A stretch of DNA of 64,000 bases from Oscillospiraceae bacterium (lineage in GTDB: Bacteria > Bacillota > Clostridia > Oscillospirales > Ruminococcaceae): assembly GCA_009777725.1 (NCBI GenBank), contig WRLG01000007.1:43071-107070 (forward strand), given 5' to 3'. A model generated the notes under the pieces. That model had not been told where the DNA came from. It saw only the letters and a list, made by a program, of their open reading frames with translations, and did no database searches. The position numbers and the translations under genes are program-made. This document shows, piece by piece, positions 62,082 through 64,000 of this stretch (positions are counted from its first letter, which is position 1; each line of letters begins with the position of its first letter).

Positions 62082-62690
62082 TCAGTTAAAGTAGTCTTCC
62101 GCATTTTTATGTTGGCTTGCGGGGTGGTTTGAATTATATAGCTTTACCACTTCCTCAATAGCATCGTTTGACATAAAGGGCAGATAATCCTTAGCATAAT
62201 CCCAATTCCCGGTTAATTTAATCAGGTTTATTGCGCCTTTGTCAAAATTGATATTCATTTCAGAGCCAATGCGCTTTATATCATCGGGGTCGTCTAAAAT
62301 GATATATTGGTTATTATGAATAATTACGATTCGCTTGTCTGATAAAATCACGCCTTGGTTTATTATGCCGTCTTCATAAGAGCCTTCAATTGTCACGAAG
62401 TTGCCTTTAACCCGAAATTTATTCATCCAAGCATAGTTGATTTCGCTGCCATCATAAATTTCCCCATCGTAGATTTCACTTAGCTTCAAGCCGTCCCAAC
62501 TAATGTTGCTGATAGAATTTTCTTTTGGCTCTGAGCTGGTGTTTGTGTTGGGTTGACTCTTGCCGTTATCCAATTCAGCAACATACTTATCAAGATTTTT
62601 TAAAGCCTCTTGCACCCCGTATTCATCGCACCCCGACATTAAAATGGCGAGCATTATTGCTGACAAAAAAACTACTGATGTTATTTTCAT
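62082..62690 (-). CDS. Lipoprotein, unknown function
   Basis: Lipobox ILMSGC. Confidence 0.65.
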   Translation of the reverse strand: MKITSVVFLSAIMLAILMSGCDEYGVQEALKNLDKYVAELDNGKSQPNTNTSSEPKENSISNISWDGLKLSEIYDGEIYDGSEINYAWMNKFRVKGNFVTIEGSYEDGIINQGVILSDKRIVIIHNNQYIILDDPDDIKRIGSEMNINFDKGAINLIKLTGNWDYAKDYLPFMSNDAIEEVVKLYNSNHPASQHKNAEDYFN

Positions 62691-62754
62691 TTTGTTAGTC
62701 TCCTTGTTATAATTATAGTCGTTAATCGCCCGTATGCCAACGAATTTTCCGCCC

Positions 62755-62988
62755 TCAATCTTCGCCCCTCGTCCAAAGCTGCCTTAACTCCTCATCGGGA
62801 AGATTAGTTACCCTCTTAATCATATCAAAGGATAAACCCTCTTTAATCATCCTGACCGCATTTTCAATTGCGGCTTCCAGCTTGCCCCTTTGAATCCCTG
62901 TTTGAATCCCTGTTTGAATCCCCTCGTTCAACCATTTCCTATCGCGCCTGTCGCGCATGATTTCTATTGAATGTGTCATAGAGTCCAC
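62755..62988 (-). pseudogene. C-terminal fragment of an Rpn/PD-(D/E)XK-type nuclease-transposase protein
   Basis: WLNEGIQTGIQTGIQRGKLEAAIENAVRMIKEGLSFDMIKRVTNLPDEEL; N-terminal nuclease part absent. Confidence 0.6.
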
Positions 62989-63147
62989 ATCTCCTTTCGC
63001 AATCGCTTGCTTGAATTTTTCTTTAAAATCATCGGGCGCGTCCCCCTTGAATTACCCCACCTCTTTTCTATAATTATATCTAATCAAGCAGAAAATGTCA
63101 AGCGGTCAAGAATAAAAATTCACGCAAGAAACACACGGCAAAAGCAC

Positions 63148-63639
63148 CTAATTTTCAATGCGACCCTTATCATATTCCCTGTAGGCTTCGGCTTGTACTA
63201 AAGCCCTCCCCATTTTGTTTAAGCTTTTGTAGATGTTAATCAATTCCTGTTCATCTTCTGTCAAATTTTGCTCTTGAATCGGGGGAGCGGCGCAGCCCGG
63301 GGGTTCGTTAGCGGGGAATTCAAAGCAATCGGTAAGCTTCTGCAGGGCTTGGGCTTTAACTAAGATTTTACCCTTTAGGGTTAAGCTTTTGTAAGTGTTA
63401 AGCAGTTCCTGTTCGTCCTCTGTCAAGGATTTTTTCAGAACAGGGGTGTTGGTGCGCCCTAAAAGATAATCTGTGGAACATTCGAGGTAATCGGCAAGCT
63501 TTAATAGTGCTTCGCCGTTAGGAATTACTCCCCTTTTCCAATTAGACACACTTCCCGAGGATAACCCCAATTTAGCGGTCACAGCACTTGGCGTTGTATT
63601 TTTTTCTTTACAAATTTTTTCAAAATTAGCATAATTCAT
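63148..63639 (-). CDS. XRE-family regulator with duplicated C-terminal segment
   Basis: HTH GLSSGSVSNWKRGVIPNGEALLKLADYLECSTDYLLGR; two LTEDEQELxNxYKSL repeats. Confidence 0.85.
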   Translation of the reverse strand: MNYANFEKICKEKNTTPSAVTAKLGLSSGSVSNWKRGVIPNGEALLKLADYLECSTDYLLGRTNTPVLKKSLTEDEQELLNTYKSLTLKGKILVKAQALQKLTDCFEFPANEPPGCAAPPIQEQNLTEDEQELINIYKSLNKMGRALVQAEAYREYDKGRIEN

Positions 63640-63795
63640 AATAAACTCCTTTTGATTTAGTGAAGTTAAATAAATATCATAAAAATGATATTTTAGTATT
63701 GACATTATACCCGAAATGATGTATAATGTTTATTATAATAGTATCGTATCCAAAAGTTGTATCCATTCAGTCACTGCAATATTGCACAAATTTTT

Positions 63796-63830
63796 CGTAG
63801 GGGCGACCGCCTCGGTCGCCCGAAAGAACA
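63796..63830. repeat. REP-like repeat fragment
   Basis: TTCGTAGGGGCGACCGCCTCGGTCGCCCGAA, nearly identical to the left end of 47760-47872. Confidence 0.55.
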
Positions 63831-63879
63831 AGCGAAAGAATAAATAACGTAATGATTCAAGCGACCTTCTGCCGTCTTA

Positions 63880-63982
63880 ACTCCCTCCGTCACCTGCGGG
63901 TGACACCTCCCTCAAAGAGGGAGGCAAAAAGCTCCTTGCCTCCCTCTTTGAGGGAGGTGCCGCCCGCAGGCGGCGGAGGGAG
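63880..63982. repeat. MITE-like inverted repeat
   Basis: ACTCCCTCCG..CACCTCCCTCAAAGAGGGAGGCAA / TTGCCTCCCTCTTTGAGGGAGGTG..CGGAGGGAGT. Confidence 0.65.
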
Positions 63983-64000
63983 TGATGGCGGAGGGAGTGT

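Overview
This 64 kb window looks like a low-to-mid GC Clostridia-type (Firmicutes) chromosome. Most of it is housekeeping: amidohydrolase/PNP/rnhA, smc, mltG-MTHFS-DJ-1, polC, a hybrid sensor kinase, a cysteine desulfurase, tRNA-Trp, MCP, radical SAM, GGGtGRT/NifU-like, pullulanase, pgk-tpiA, proS, pyrE, metH and an aldo/keto reductase with a histidine kinase. I found no rRNA, CRISPR array, intact transposase or integrase, or prophage. The accessory signals fall in a few places. (1) Downstream of polC (15.9-17.7 kb) are two cassette-like modules. Each starts with a near-identical ~102-bp promoter block. Between them they carry a VapD-like toxin pair, a candidate sRNA with a 53-bp tandem repeat, an XRE regulator and a small ORF, and the junction holds a 57-bp copy of the polC 3' end. 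(2) The tRNA-Trp 3' end is repeated in stacked copies that bound small accessory cargo (26.2-28.9 kb). (3) Two paralogous dual-promoter sRNA genes lie at 46.9-47.1 and 47.5-47.7 kb. (4) The PolC appears to lack the proofreading exonuclease insertion. (5) Several MITE/REP-like inverted repeats are present. All alignments and counts were done by eye, with no database search. Family names come from motif recognition.
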